From the NCBI GenBank assembly GCA_964533785.1, contig CAZHNG010000141.1:1-16114 (forward strand): DNA of 16,114 bases, written 5' to 3'. The notes under the pieces were generated by a model, which ran no database searches, had not been told where the DNA came from, and saw only the letters and a program-made list of their open reading frames with translations. The translations under genes were made by a program, and so were the position numbers. The stretch comes from JANQRV01 sp964533785. GTDB lineage: Bacteria > Bacteroidota > Bacteroidia > Chitinophagales > Saprospiraceae. Positions 10,401-16,060 of this stretch are shown piece after piece. The first letter of the stretch is position 1. The number at the start of each line of letters is the position of its first letter.

Positions 10401-11259
10401 TATTTTCTTCATCCAGCACCACATCGCGTTCCAGAATAATTTCGTTTCGCTCAATGGTTACTACCTCCCCTGTATCTTCGTCAACGAAATCTTCCGTCCA
10501 GCTTCTTAAAACACGAGCCGCCAGTTTTCTTCCGATAGCATTTGCCAGATCATCCTCCGTAGCGGGAATTTCATCCGCAAGATTAAAAATATTGAGTATC
10601 GCCTTATCCGTGTCAAAGCCAATAGCCCTTAAAAGAGTAGTTACCGGAAACTTCTTTTTACGGTCGATGTACGCATACATAACCGTATTAATATCAGTAG
10701 CGAATTCCATCCATGCTCCCTTGAAAGGGATAACCCTTGCGGAGTAGATCTTAGTGCCGTTAGGGTGAAAACTTTGGCCAAAGAAAACTCCTGGCGAGCG
10801 ATGTAATTGGGAAACAATAACCCTTTCCGCTCCATTGATCACAAAAGTGCCCTTAGGAGTCATATAGGGAATATTGCCGAGGAATACGTCCTGTACAATA
10901 GTTTGAAAATCTACGTGTTCTTCGTCGTTACAAGATAAACGCAACTTGGCTTTGAGTGGTACACTGTAAGTGAGTCCACGTTGCATACATTCTTCAATGG
11001 TGTAACGAGGCGGGTCAATAAAATAATCCAGAAATTCTAATACAAAAATATTTCTGGCATCTGTAATTGGAAAATTTTCCTGAAAGACTTTGTAAAGCCC
11101 TTCATTGATACGATTCTCAGGTGTTGTCTCAAGTTGAAAAAATTCTTGAAATGATTTTAGCTGGATCTCCAAAAAGTCCGGATAGTTAGTAGCAAGCCTG
11201 ATCTTACCAAAACTATGCCTTAACTCTTCAGCAGTTAACACATTACCCTTTGCTGTCAT
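7438..11259 (-). CDS. rpoB: DNA-directed RNA polymerase subunit beta
   Basis: The second large RNA polymerase subunit, 1273 residues, full length for Bacteroidota. With beta' it forms the main channel and active-site cleft. The rifampicin pocket is clearly visible: [21 protein letters not shown] with D481, H491 and S496, which correspond to E. coli D516, H526 and S531 and all carry the sensitive-type residue. It is followed by [18 protein letters not shown] and the [12 protein letters not shown] motif. Further on are [13 protein letters not shown], the [10 protein letters not shown] segment and the C-terminal [21 protein letters not shown] block that contacts beta'. The start [12 protein letters not shown] leads directly into the conserved FGKI segment. 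The gene lies 179 bases after rplL, in a spacer rich in hairpins, and 106 bases before rpoC. No Shine-Dalgarno sequence precedes it. Confidence 0.98.
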   Translation of the reverse strand: [1273 protein letters not shown]

Positions 11260-11279
11260 GCGCGAAATTTTAGTTTTAA

Positions 11280-11300
11280 ACCAAAAGCTTTTCTTTTGGT
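11280..11300 (-). other. Hairpin in the rpoB leader
   Basis: ACCAAAAG (11280-11287 arm) and CTTTTGGT (11293-11300 arm) form an 8-bp perfect stem with a 5-base loop. It lies 20 bases before the rpoB ATG on the minus-strand RNA. The downstream sequence UUAAAACUAAAAU is AU-rich but not a U-run, so termination here would be weak. It is the third of three hairpins between rplL and rpoB. Confidence 0.5.
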
Positions 11301-11350
11301 GTATTTATGTATAGTTGTCGGAACGATTTCAATGTCATTAAGACGCCAAT

Positions 11351-11386
11351 AGGCTTAGCAGGTTTTGTAACAAACCCACTAAGCCT
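11351..11386 (-). promoter_or_regulatory. Strong 15-bp hairpin between rplL and rpoB, possible attenuator or processing site
   Basis: On the minus-strand RNA, AGGCUUAGUGGGUUU (11386-11372) pairs with AAACCUGCUAAGCCU (11365-11351) over 15 continuous pairs, including a tandem U-G/G-U wobble, around the 6-base loop GUUACA. The wobbles pair only in the minus-strand RNA, which agrees with the direction of transcription. No U-tract follows, so this is not a canonical terminator. In E. coli the equivalent spacer carries a partial terminator and an RNase III site. A similar role here is inference by position only. Confidence 0.6.
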
Positions 11387-11399
11387 GCTGAGCCAAAAT

Positions 11400-11426
11400 A
11401 CAAGTGCGATTTTGATCATCACTTGT
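11400..11426 (-). other. Hairpin just after rplL
   Basis: ACAAGTG (11400-11406) and CACTTGT (11420-11426) form a 7-bp stem. Inside, after a small internal loop, three more pairs (GAT/ATC) close a 4-base loop. On the minus strand it begins 12 bases past the rplL stop and is followed by AUUUUGG, a short U-run. It could be a weak terminator or a 3'-end stability element for the abundant rplL message. Confidence 0.5.
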
Positions 11427-11438
11427 GAAATACTAAAG

Positions 11439-11825
11439 TTACTTGAGTTCTACCTCTGCACCTAGACCTTCTAGTGCTTCTTTTAGTTTTTCTGCTTCTT
11501 CTTTAGGTATACCTTCTTTTATTGGTCGCGGTGCATTATCCACTATTTCCTTGGCATCTTTCAAGCCAACACCAAGTAAAGTTTTCACTTCTTTAACGAC
11601 CTTCAATTTGGCAGCCCCTGCTGAATTTAGAATAACATCGAACTCAGTTTTTTCAGCTGCACCACCATCTCCGTCACCACCAGCACCTCCAGGACCCGCT
11701 GCAACTGCAACTGCTGCTGCCGCCGGTTCGATACCGTACTCGTCTTTCAGAATGGTAGCCAACTCGTTAACTTCTTTAACCGTTAAGTTTACCAACTGTT
11801 CTGCAAACTCCTTTAAATCCGCCAT
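11439..11825 (-). CDS. rplL: 50S ribosomal protein L7/L12 (bL12)
   Basis: The flexible stalk protein of the large subunit, 128 residues, which recruits and activates translational GTPases including the EF-Tu encoded in this window. The N-terminal dimerisation domain (about 1-33, ending DEYGIEP) binds L10. An Ala/Gly hinge at about 34-56 (AAAAVAVAAGPGGAGGDGDGG) follows. The C-terminal factor-binding domain begins EKTEFDVIL and contains KLKVVKEVK, then GLGLKDAKEIVD-like and PKEEAEKLKEALE helices. The hinge is unusually rich in Gly and Asp. The gene lies 129 bases after rplJ, a rather long gap, which holds a palindrome and an A8 tract right before the ATG. The A-rich leader fits Shine-Dalgarno-independent initiation, as is common in Bacteroidota. 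Confidence 0.97.
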   Translation of the reverse strand: MADLKEFAEQLVNLTVKEVNELATILKDEYGIEPAAAAVAVAAGPGGAGGDGDGGAAEKTEFDVILNSAGAAKLKVVKEVKTLLGVGLKDAKEIVDNAPRPIKEGIPKEEAEKLKEALEGLGAEVELK

Positions 11826-11843
11826 TGTAATAATTTTTTTTAT

Positions 11844-11861
11844 ACGATAAATATTTATCGT
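11844..11861 (-). promoter_or_regulatory. 18-bp perfect palindrome in the rplL leader
   Basis: ACGATAAATATTTATCGT is a perfect 18-bp palindrome, 18 bases upstream of the rplL ATG. On the transcribed strand it is followed by an A8 run and then UUAUUACA before the AUG, with A at -3 and -6. As RNA it can form a stem of about 7 bp with a 4-base loop; as DNA it could be a dimeric protein site. Palindromic AT-rich sequence also arises by chance, so a function is only suggested. Confidence 0.45.
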
Positions 11862-11954
11862 GCGTAAACTTGGAAGCCAAATTTTGTTTAATGCCCTTAT
11901 CTAAACCACTTATATCCAATCCCTAACTAACCTTGGCATTTATAAATAATAATA

Positions 11955-12488
11955 TTATTCCCCTGCCTCTCTTTCTTCTAACGCTTTGATCAACCCGGAA
12001 AGTGTCTGACCACCAGATTGTAATGCGGAGATAACATTTTTAGCAGGCGATTGTAATAGAGTAATCAATTCTCCTAGTAAATCTTCTTTAGATTTTAGTT
12101 TCGATAATGGTTCGATTTGATCATCACCAATATAAATATCTGAATCTATATAAGCTGCTTTTAAAACAGGCTTTTCATTAGATTCTCTAAATTCTTTGAG
12201 CACTTTTGCCGGCATATTTGCCGTTTCGGTAAAAAGAATTGCGGAAGGCCCTTTCAAAATATCGTAAAGTGGGCTGAATTTTTTTTCCTCCGGAGCAGCT
12301 TCAAGTGCTTTAATTGCCAAAGTGTTTTTTACAACTTTAACTTCAATATCTTTCTCGAAACACTTTCTTCTAAAATCATTGATCTGGCCAACGGTAAGTG
12401 TGGATGTATCCGTAACGTAGAAAAAAGATGTTTCGTTGAATTTTTCTTTCAAAGCTTCAATAACCGCCGCTTTCTCTGTTCTTGTCAT
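11955..12488 (-). CDS. rplJ: 50S ribosomal protein L10 (uL10)
   Basis: The base of the ribosomal stalk, 177 residues, which anchors L7/L12 dimers to 23S rRNA next to L11. The N-terminal rRNA-binding domain shows MTRTEKAAVIEALKEKFNE, FYVTDTSTLTVGQINDFRRKC, then KVVKNTLAIKALE and KGPSAILFT, all typical of the family. The C-terminal helical region from about 140 (SPAKNVISALQSGGQTLSGLIKALEE) is the L7/L12-binding tail. The gene starts only 21 bases after the rplA stop, so there is no room in the spacer for the structured L10-binding leader that sits between these genes in E. coli. Any autoregulatory site would have to overlap the end of rplA or lie elsewhere. The start is supported by the conserved N-terminus and an A-rich leader. 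Confidence 0.97.
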   Translation of the reverse strand: MTRTEKAAVIEALKEKFNETSFFYVTDTSTLTVGQINDFRRKCFEKDIEVKVVKNTLAIKALEAAPEEKKFSPLYDILKGPSAILFTETANMPAKVLKEFRESNEKPVLKAAYIDSDIYIGDDQIEPLSKLKSKEDLLGELITLLQSPAKNVISALQSGGQTLSGLIKALEEREAGE

Positions 12489-12509
12489 TTTCTATCTGCT
12501 TTTGAATGA

Positions 12510-13202
12510 TTAAGAAAGTGATTTAGTATCAATTTTAATGCCTGGACTCATGGTTGAAGCAACCGTAACGGACTTCATGTAAGCCCCTTTTGCGGAGGCG
12601 GGTTTCATCTTTACCAATGTAGTAATAAGTTCCATGGCATTATCGACCAGCTTATTCGGTTCGAAAGAAACACGACCGATTGAAGCATGAATTATTCCAA
12701 ATTTATCTACTCTAAATGAAATTTTTCCTCCTTTTACATCCGCAACAGCAGCTCCAACATTAGGAGTTACCGTTCCTGTTTTTGGGTTAGGCATTAATCC
12801 CCTTGGGCCTAATATCCGACCTAACCGACCAACTTTTGCCATAACTTGAGGCATCGCGATAACAACGTCAACATCCGTCCAACCACCCTGAACTTTTGCG
12901 ATCATATCATCCAATCCAACGTAATCAGCACCGGCAGCCTTTGCTTCTTCCTCTTTATCTGGGGTGCAAAACACCAGTACGGTTTTCGTTTTCCCGGTTC
13001 CGTGCGGTAAGCTTACTGTTCCTCTGATAGATTGATCCGCTTTCCGGGGGTCCACACTTAGCCTAATGTGCAAATCGACGGAAGCATCAAATTTAGCAGT
13101 ATTGACTTCTTTTACCAAAGGCATGGCTTCAGATACGGGATAAAGTCTGTTTTTATCGACTTTTTCTTCAGCTGCTGCCCTTTTCTTTCCCAATTTTGCC
13201 AT
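12510..13202 (-). CDS. rplA: 50S ribosomal protein L1 (uL1)
   Basis: The L1-stalk protein, 230 residues, which binds 23S rRNA near the exit site and helps release deacylated tRNA. In other bacteria it also represses the rplK-rplA message. The two-domain fold is evident: an N-terminal part with KFDASVDLHIRLSVDPRKADQSIRGTVSLPHGTGKT, an inserted domain beginning VLVFCTPDKEEEAKAAGADYVG, the signature IAMPQVMAKVGRLGRILGPRGLMPNPKTGTVT, and a C-terminal return segment with KMKPASAKGAYMKSVTVASTMSPGIKID. An in-frame ATG lies at 13235, but I chose 13202 (MAKLGKKRAAAEEK) because it gives the usual family N-terminus and length, whereas the extra 11 residues (MKGRYYLKTFF) are unlike L1. The gene lies 70 bases after rplK and 21 before rplJ. 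Confidence 0.96.
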   Translation of the reverse strand: MAKLGKKRAAAEEKVDKNRLYPVSEAMPLVKEVNTAKFDASVDLHIRLSVDPRKADQSIRGTVSLPHGTGKTKTVLVFCTPDKEEEAKAAGADYVGLDDMIAKVQGGWTDVDVVIAMPQVMAKVGRLGRILGPRGLMPNPKTGTVTPNVGAAVADVKGGKISFRVDKFGIIHASIGRVSFEPNKLVDNAMELITTLVKMKPASAKGAYMKSVTVASTMSPGIKIDTKSLS

Positions 13203-13272
13203 AAAAAATGTTTTGAGGTAATAACGTCCTTTCAATCTTTATTGAGCAGACTTCCTACTGGTTAGTAATAAA

Positions 13273-13719
13273 TTAATTTTCACTCCAAGGTGGTGTACCT
13301 TCTACCGTCAAGCCCATGCTTCTTGCTGTTCCTGCAACCATTTTCATAGCTGATTCTACCGTAAAAGCATTTAAATCCGGCATTTTATTTTCAGCTATCG
13401 CTTTGACCTGATCCCAGGTCACTTTACCGACTTTGTTTCTATTAGACTCCGGCGAACCCTTCTTAATCTTGGCTGCTTCCATTAATTGAACTGCTGCCGG
13501 AGGAGTTTTAACAATAAACTCAAAAGATTTATCCTTGAAGACCGTGATGACTACAGGCAACAACTTTCCCTGCATGTCTTGCGTTTTCGCATTAAATCTT
13601 TTGCAAAACTCCATGATATTGAGTCCTTTTGCACCTAGTGCAGGACCGACGGGCGGAGCAGGGTTAGCTTGACCACCACGTACTTGCAATTTTACATAAC
13701 CATCAATTTCCTTAGCCAT
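13273..13719 (-). CDS. rplK: 50S ribosomal protein L11 (uL11)
   Basis: This 148-residue protein binds the GTPase-associated region of 23S rRNA with L10 and L12, and contacts elongation factors. The N-terminal domain has the proline-rich PAPPVGPALG switch segment at 20-29 (site of thiopeptide contact in the family), followed by KGLNIMEFCKRFNAKT. The C-terminal RNA-binding domain contains KTPPAAVQLMEAAKIKKGS and ends with DLNAFTVESAMKMVAGTARSMGLTVEG. Length is slightly above the usual 141-147. It starts the ribosomal-protein part of the cluster, 98 bases after nusG and 70 before the chosen rplA start. The leader just before the ATG (AAAACAACUAUACC) has no Shine-Dalgarno motif. Confidence 0.97.
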   Translation of the reverse strand: MAKEIDGYVKLQVRGGQANPAPPVGPALGAKGLNIMEFCKRFNAKTQDMQGKLLPVVITVFKDKSFEFIVKTPPAAVQLMEAAKIKKGSPESNRNKVGKVTWDQVKAIAENKMPDLNAFTVESAMKMVAGTARSMGLTVEGTPPWSEN

Positions 13720-13758
13720 GGTATAGTTGTTTTACAAAATAACGTTTGAACTAAACTA

Positions 13759-13798
13759 TTCTTAGGGAAGCATTCTCATCATTTCAAGAAACTAAGAA
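13759..13798 (-). other. Weak inverted repeat in the rplK leader
   Basis: TTCTTAG (13759-13765) and CTAAGAA (13792-13798) are a 7-bp inverted repeat with a 26-base interior, in the 98-base nusG-rplK gap, 40-80 bases before the rplK ATG. In many bacteria the rplK leader carries the L1 feedback site, so this is where one would look. I could not recognise an L1-stalk mimic, and the stem is short and AT-rich. No TAnnTTTG promoter is visible on the minus strand in this gap. Confidence 0.25.
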
Positions 13799-13817
13799 CA
13801 GAAGTAATATGGATTAA

Positions 13818-14366
13818 TTATGTTTGTTTTTCTACTTGCATGAAATTAAGCTCCACCTCCGTACCTCTTCCAAATATTTTCACGATAACCTTTAACTTCT
13901 TTTTCTCTTCATTCACTTCCTGAATATCTCCTACAAATTCACTGAATGGACCATCTATAATTTTCACTGTTTCTCCCACCAGGAATGGCTCGATCAATGC
14001 TTCGCCGGCATCTTGAGATTCATCTACTTTTCCTAACATACGATTAGCTTCCGCTGCACGCATAGGTTCCGGTCTGTTTCCTCCTAAGAAATTAATCACA
14101 TTCGGCATACCTGCAATGGTCTGTACCATTTCACCGGAAAATTTAGAAGGTAAAGCTTCAACAAGTATGTAGCCGGGTAATATATTTCTTTCTGATATTA
14201 CTTTTTTACCATTTCTGATTTTATAGACTTTTTCTGTCGGCACCAAAATTTGTGTGACAACATCCGCCCAACCGGATCTCTGGACTTCTTGTTCGATCCG
14301 CTCTTTTATTTTTCTTTCTTTACCACTTATTACTCTTAAGGAGTACCACTTTTTTTCTTCAGACAT
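13818..14366 (-). CDS. nusG: Transcription termination/antitermination factor NusG
   Basis: A 182-residue transcription elongation factor that binds RNA polymerase and, in other bacteria, links it to Rho or the ribosome. The NGN domain occupies about residues 1-115, starting KKWYSLRVISGKERKIKERIEQE and including ILVPTEKVYKIRNGKK and ERNILPGYILVEA. The C-terminal KOW domain (about 131-182) reads GETVKIIDGPFSEFVGDIQEVN and ends KIFGRGTEVELNFMQVE, matching the family's pattern for binding NusE or Rho. It follows secE by 19 bases, the usual bacterial pairing, and precedes rplK by 98. No Shine-Dalgarno motif is seen before ATG at 14366; the leader is AU-rich. Confidence 0.97.
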   Translation of the reverse strand: MSEEKKWYSLRVISGKERKIKERIEQEVQRSGWADVVTQILVPTEKVYKIRNGKKVISERNILPGYILVEALPSKFSGEMVQTIAGMPNVINFLGGNRPEPMRAAEANRMLGKVDESQDAGEALIEPFLVGETVKIIDGPFSEFVGDIQEVNEEKKKLKVIVKIFGRGTEVELNFMQVEKQT

Positions 14367-14385
14367 CAGTCTATAATATAATTAT

Positions 14386-14574
14386 CTAAGAAGGATAGAT
14401 CAATTCAAGCGCATTTTTTGAAATTAGATCCATAACAAAGATTATCAAGGCTAAAAATATGGATGCAATTACTACAACAACTGAAGTGCTTTGCAGATTT
14501 GACCAGCTTGGCCAGGTTACTTTGTTGATAAGTTCATTGTAGCTTTCCTTGACGTAGAGGCTTATTCTTTCCAT
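14386..14574 (-). CDS. secE: Preprotein translocase subunit SecE
   Basis: The small essential subunit of the SecYEG translocon, which clamps SecY in the inner membrane. It is 62 residues long, the short single-span form common outside the Gammaproteobacteria. An amphipathic N-terminal helix (residues 4-17, VKESYNELINKV) is followed by the conserved turn VTWPSWSNLQST and one membrane helix at about 31-51 (SVVVVIASIFLALIIFVMDLI). The gene sits between tRNA-Trp (34 bases upstream) and nusG (19 bases downstream), the classic arrangement. It serves the same Sec pathway that would export the T9SS cargo at the left of the window, although there is no genetic link beyond proximity. Confidence 0.96.
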   Translation of the reverse strand: MERISLYVKESYNELINKVTWPSWSNLQSTSVVVVIASIFLALIIFVMDLISKNALELIYPS

Positions 14575-14608
14575 CGAATTGAATTATTCACTACCCAAAA
14601 ATGAAATG

Positions 14609-14681
14609 CACGGGCAGCAGGAATCGAACCCGCAGCCTTCGGTTTTGGAGACCGACGCTCTACCAGTTGAGCTATGCCCGT
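14609..14681 (-). tRNA. trnW: tRNA-Trp (anticodon CCA)
   Basis: A 73-base cloverleaf on the minus strand. The acceptor stem ACGGGCA pairs with TGCCCGT over 7 bp, with discriminator G. The D-arm GCTC...GAGC is present. The anticodon stem TCGGT/ACCGA encloses the loop CTCCAAA, giving anticodon CCA. The T-arm GCGGG/CCTGC encloses TTCGATT. The 3' CCA is not encoded, since CAT follows the discriminator. Its position between tuf and secE is the common bacterial arrangement. A 13-bp hairpin ends 10 bases before the mature 5' end. Confidence 0.97.
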
Positions 14682-14691
14682 GTATAAGATA

Positions 14692-14723
14692 AGTTAAGCA
14701 CTTCTGAATTGAAGTGCTTAACT
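14692..14723 (-). terminator. 13-bp hairpin between tuf and tRNA-Trp, weak terminator or processing site
   Basis: AGTTAAGCACTTC (14692-14704) and GAAGTGCTTAACT (14711-14723) form a perfect 13-bp stem with a 6-base loop. On the minus strand it lies about 67 bases after the tuf stop. It is followed by UAUCUUAUACA, which is U-rich but broken, and the tRNA-Trp 5' end comes 10 bases later. It could partly terminate tuf transcription, block 3' exonucleases on tuf mRNA, or be cut by RNase III to free the tRNA. I see no clear new promoter between it and the tRNA. Confidence 0.6.
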
Positions 14724-14790
14724 ATTATGATCAAAGCACCGGAAAGAACAACAGTTTAACCTGCTGATATAGTTCCCCCTGGTCTTTGTT

Positions 14791-15987
14791 TTATTCAAGA
14801 ATTTCAGTTACCTGACCGGCACCTACTGTACGTCCACCTTCGCGAATCGCAAATCGCAACCCTTTATCCATTGCAACAGGGTTAATAAGGCTTACTTCAA
14901 GTGAAACGTTATCACCAGGCATTACCATTTCTACACCGTCCGGTAAACTAACATCTCCTGTTACATCAGTTGTACGGAAATAAAACTGTGGACGGTAACC
15001 ATTGAAGAATGGGGTATGACGACCTCCTTCTTCTTTACTCAATACGTATACCTCACACTTGAATTTCTTATGTGGCTTAACTGATCCGGGAGCACAGATT
15101 ACCATACCACGCTTGATGTCTTCCTTGTTGATCCCACGAAGAAGAATACCGGCATTATCACCAGCCTCACCACGCTCTAGGATTTTGCGGAACATTTCAA
15201 CTCCCGTAACGGTAGAAGTAAGAGGTTTTTCATCTTCCTTCATCATACCAACGATCTCAACAGAATCTCCAACGTTGATCACACCACTTTCAATACGGCC
15301 GGTAGCAACGGTTCCACGACCAGTAATCGAGAAAACGTCTTCAATTGGCATCAAGAACGGTTTGTCAACCAAACGTTCCGGCTCTGGAATTTCAGCATCA
15401 ACGGCAGCCATTAATTCTTTGATCTTAGCCACAGCATCAGGGTCATCTTCAAGAGCCTTAAGCGCAGAGCCTTGAATGATAGCTGCATTATCGCCGTCAA
15501 ATTCATAGGTATCCAATAATTCACGAACTTCCATTTCCACTAACTCCAGCATCTCTTCATCATCAACCAGATCTACTTTATTCATGAATACCACAATATT
15601 AGGTACACCTACCTGACGAGCTAAAAGAATGTGCTCACGTGTTTGCGGCATCGGACCATCTGTAGCAGCAACTACAAGAATAGCTCCGTCCATTTGGGCT
15701 GCCCCCGTAACCATATTCTTAACATAATCCGCGTGACCAGGGCAATCTACGTGCGCGTAGTGGCGATTCTCTGTTTCATATTCTACGTGAGCGGTATTAA
15801 TGGTAATACCTCTTTCTTTCTCTTCCGGCGCTGCATCAATCGCATCATAATCCTGTTTCTCCGCAAAACCATCTTTAGAAAGTACGTAAGTAATCGCAGC
15901 TGTCAACGTAGTCTTACCGTGGTCTACGTGCCCGATTGTTCCAATGTTTAGGTGAGGTTTTGTCCTCTGGAAAGTATCCTTAGCCAT
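14791..15987 (-). CDS. tuf: Translation elongation factor Tu
   Basis: The GTPase that delivers aminoacyl-tRNA to the ribosome, 398 residues, a few more than the usual 393-395. All G motifs are intact: P-loop GHVDHGKT at 19-26, the switch I region with RGITIN at 59-64, DCPGH at 81-85 (catalytic H85), NKVD at 136-139 and SALK at 174-177. Domain II follows with FLMPIEDVFSITGRGTVATGRIESG, and domain III includes GGRHTPFFNGYRPQFYFRTTDVTG and ends with LRFAIREGGRTVGAGQVTEIL. The start MAKDTFQRTKPHLNIGT is typical of Bacteroidota. It lies between tRNA-Thr (73 bases upstream) and tRNA-Trp (109 bases downstream), so it is probably co-transcribed with the tRNAs. The upstream spacer shows no recognisable promoter or Shine-Dalgarno motif. 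Confidence 0.98.
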   Translation of the reverse strand: MAKDTFQRTKPHLNIGTIGHVDHGKTTLTAAITYVLSKDGFAEKQDYDAIDAAPEEKERGITINTAHVEYETENRHYAHVDCPGHADYVKNMVTGAAQMDGAILVVAATDGPMPQTREHILLARQVGVPNIVVFMNKVDLVDDEEMLELVEMEVRELLDTYEFDGDNAAIIQGSALKALEDDPDAVAKIKELMAAVDAEIPEPERLVDKPFLMPIEDVFSITGRGTVATGRIESGVINVGDSVEIVGMMKEDEKPLTSTVTGVEMFRKILERGEAGDNAGILLRGINKEDIKRGMVICAPGSVKPHKKFKCEVYVLSKEEGGRHTPFFNGYRPQFYFRTTDVTGDVSLPDGVEMVMPGDNVSLEVSLINPVAMDKGLRFAIREGGRTVGAGQVTEILE

Positions 15988-16060
15988 CGGTGTTCGATTT
16001 TTTCAAAAAATTAACAATTCAGTTTAAATAAATAGAAGCATGGCCATTTACTAGCCATTG

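Noticed and set aside
11260..11438. Possible rpoB-specific promoter in the spacer
   Set aside because: No TAnnTTTG match was found on the minus strand (CAAAnnTA on the plus strand); the closest, CAAAATAC, fails at the TA.
11443..11850. 135-residue plus-strand open frame opposite rplL
   Set aside because: Its Ser/Pro/Ala-rich composition is the reverse complement of the Ala/Gly hinge of L7/L12. There is no independent sign of coding.
11947..11959. AATAATATTATT palindrome at the rplJ stop
   Set aside because: Low-complexity AT sequence partly within the coding region; expected by chance in such composition.
13203..13235. Upstream in-frame ATG extending rplA by 11 residues
   Set aside because: The added MKGRYYLKTFF is not L1-like, whereas MAKLGKKRAAAEEK at 13202 is the normal N-terminus and gives the usual length.
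15988..16060. Possible promoter between tRNA-Thr and tuf
   Set aside because: The AT-rich sequence has runs resembling TAATTTTTTG, but the spacing does not fit TAnnTTTG and no -33 element is present. Co-transcription with the tRNA is simpler.
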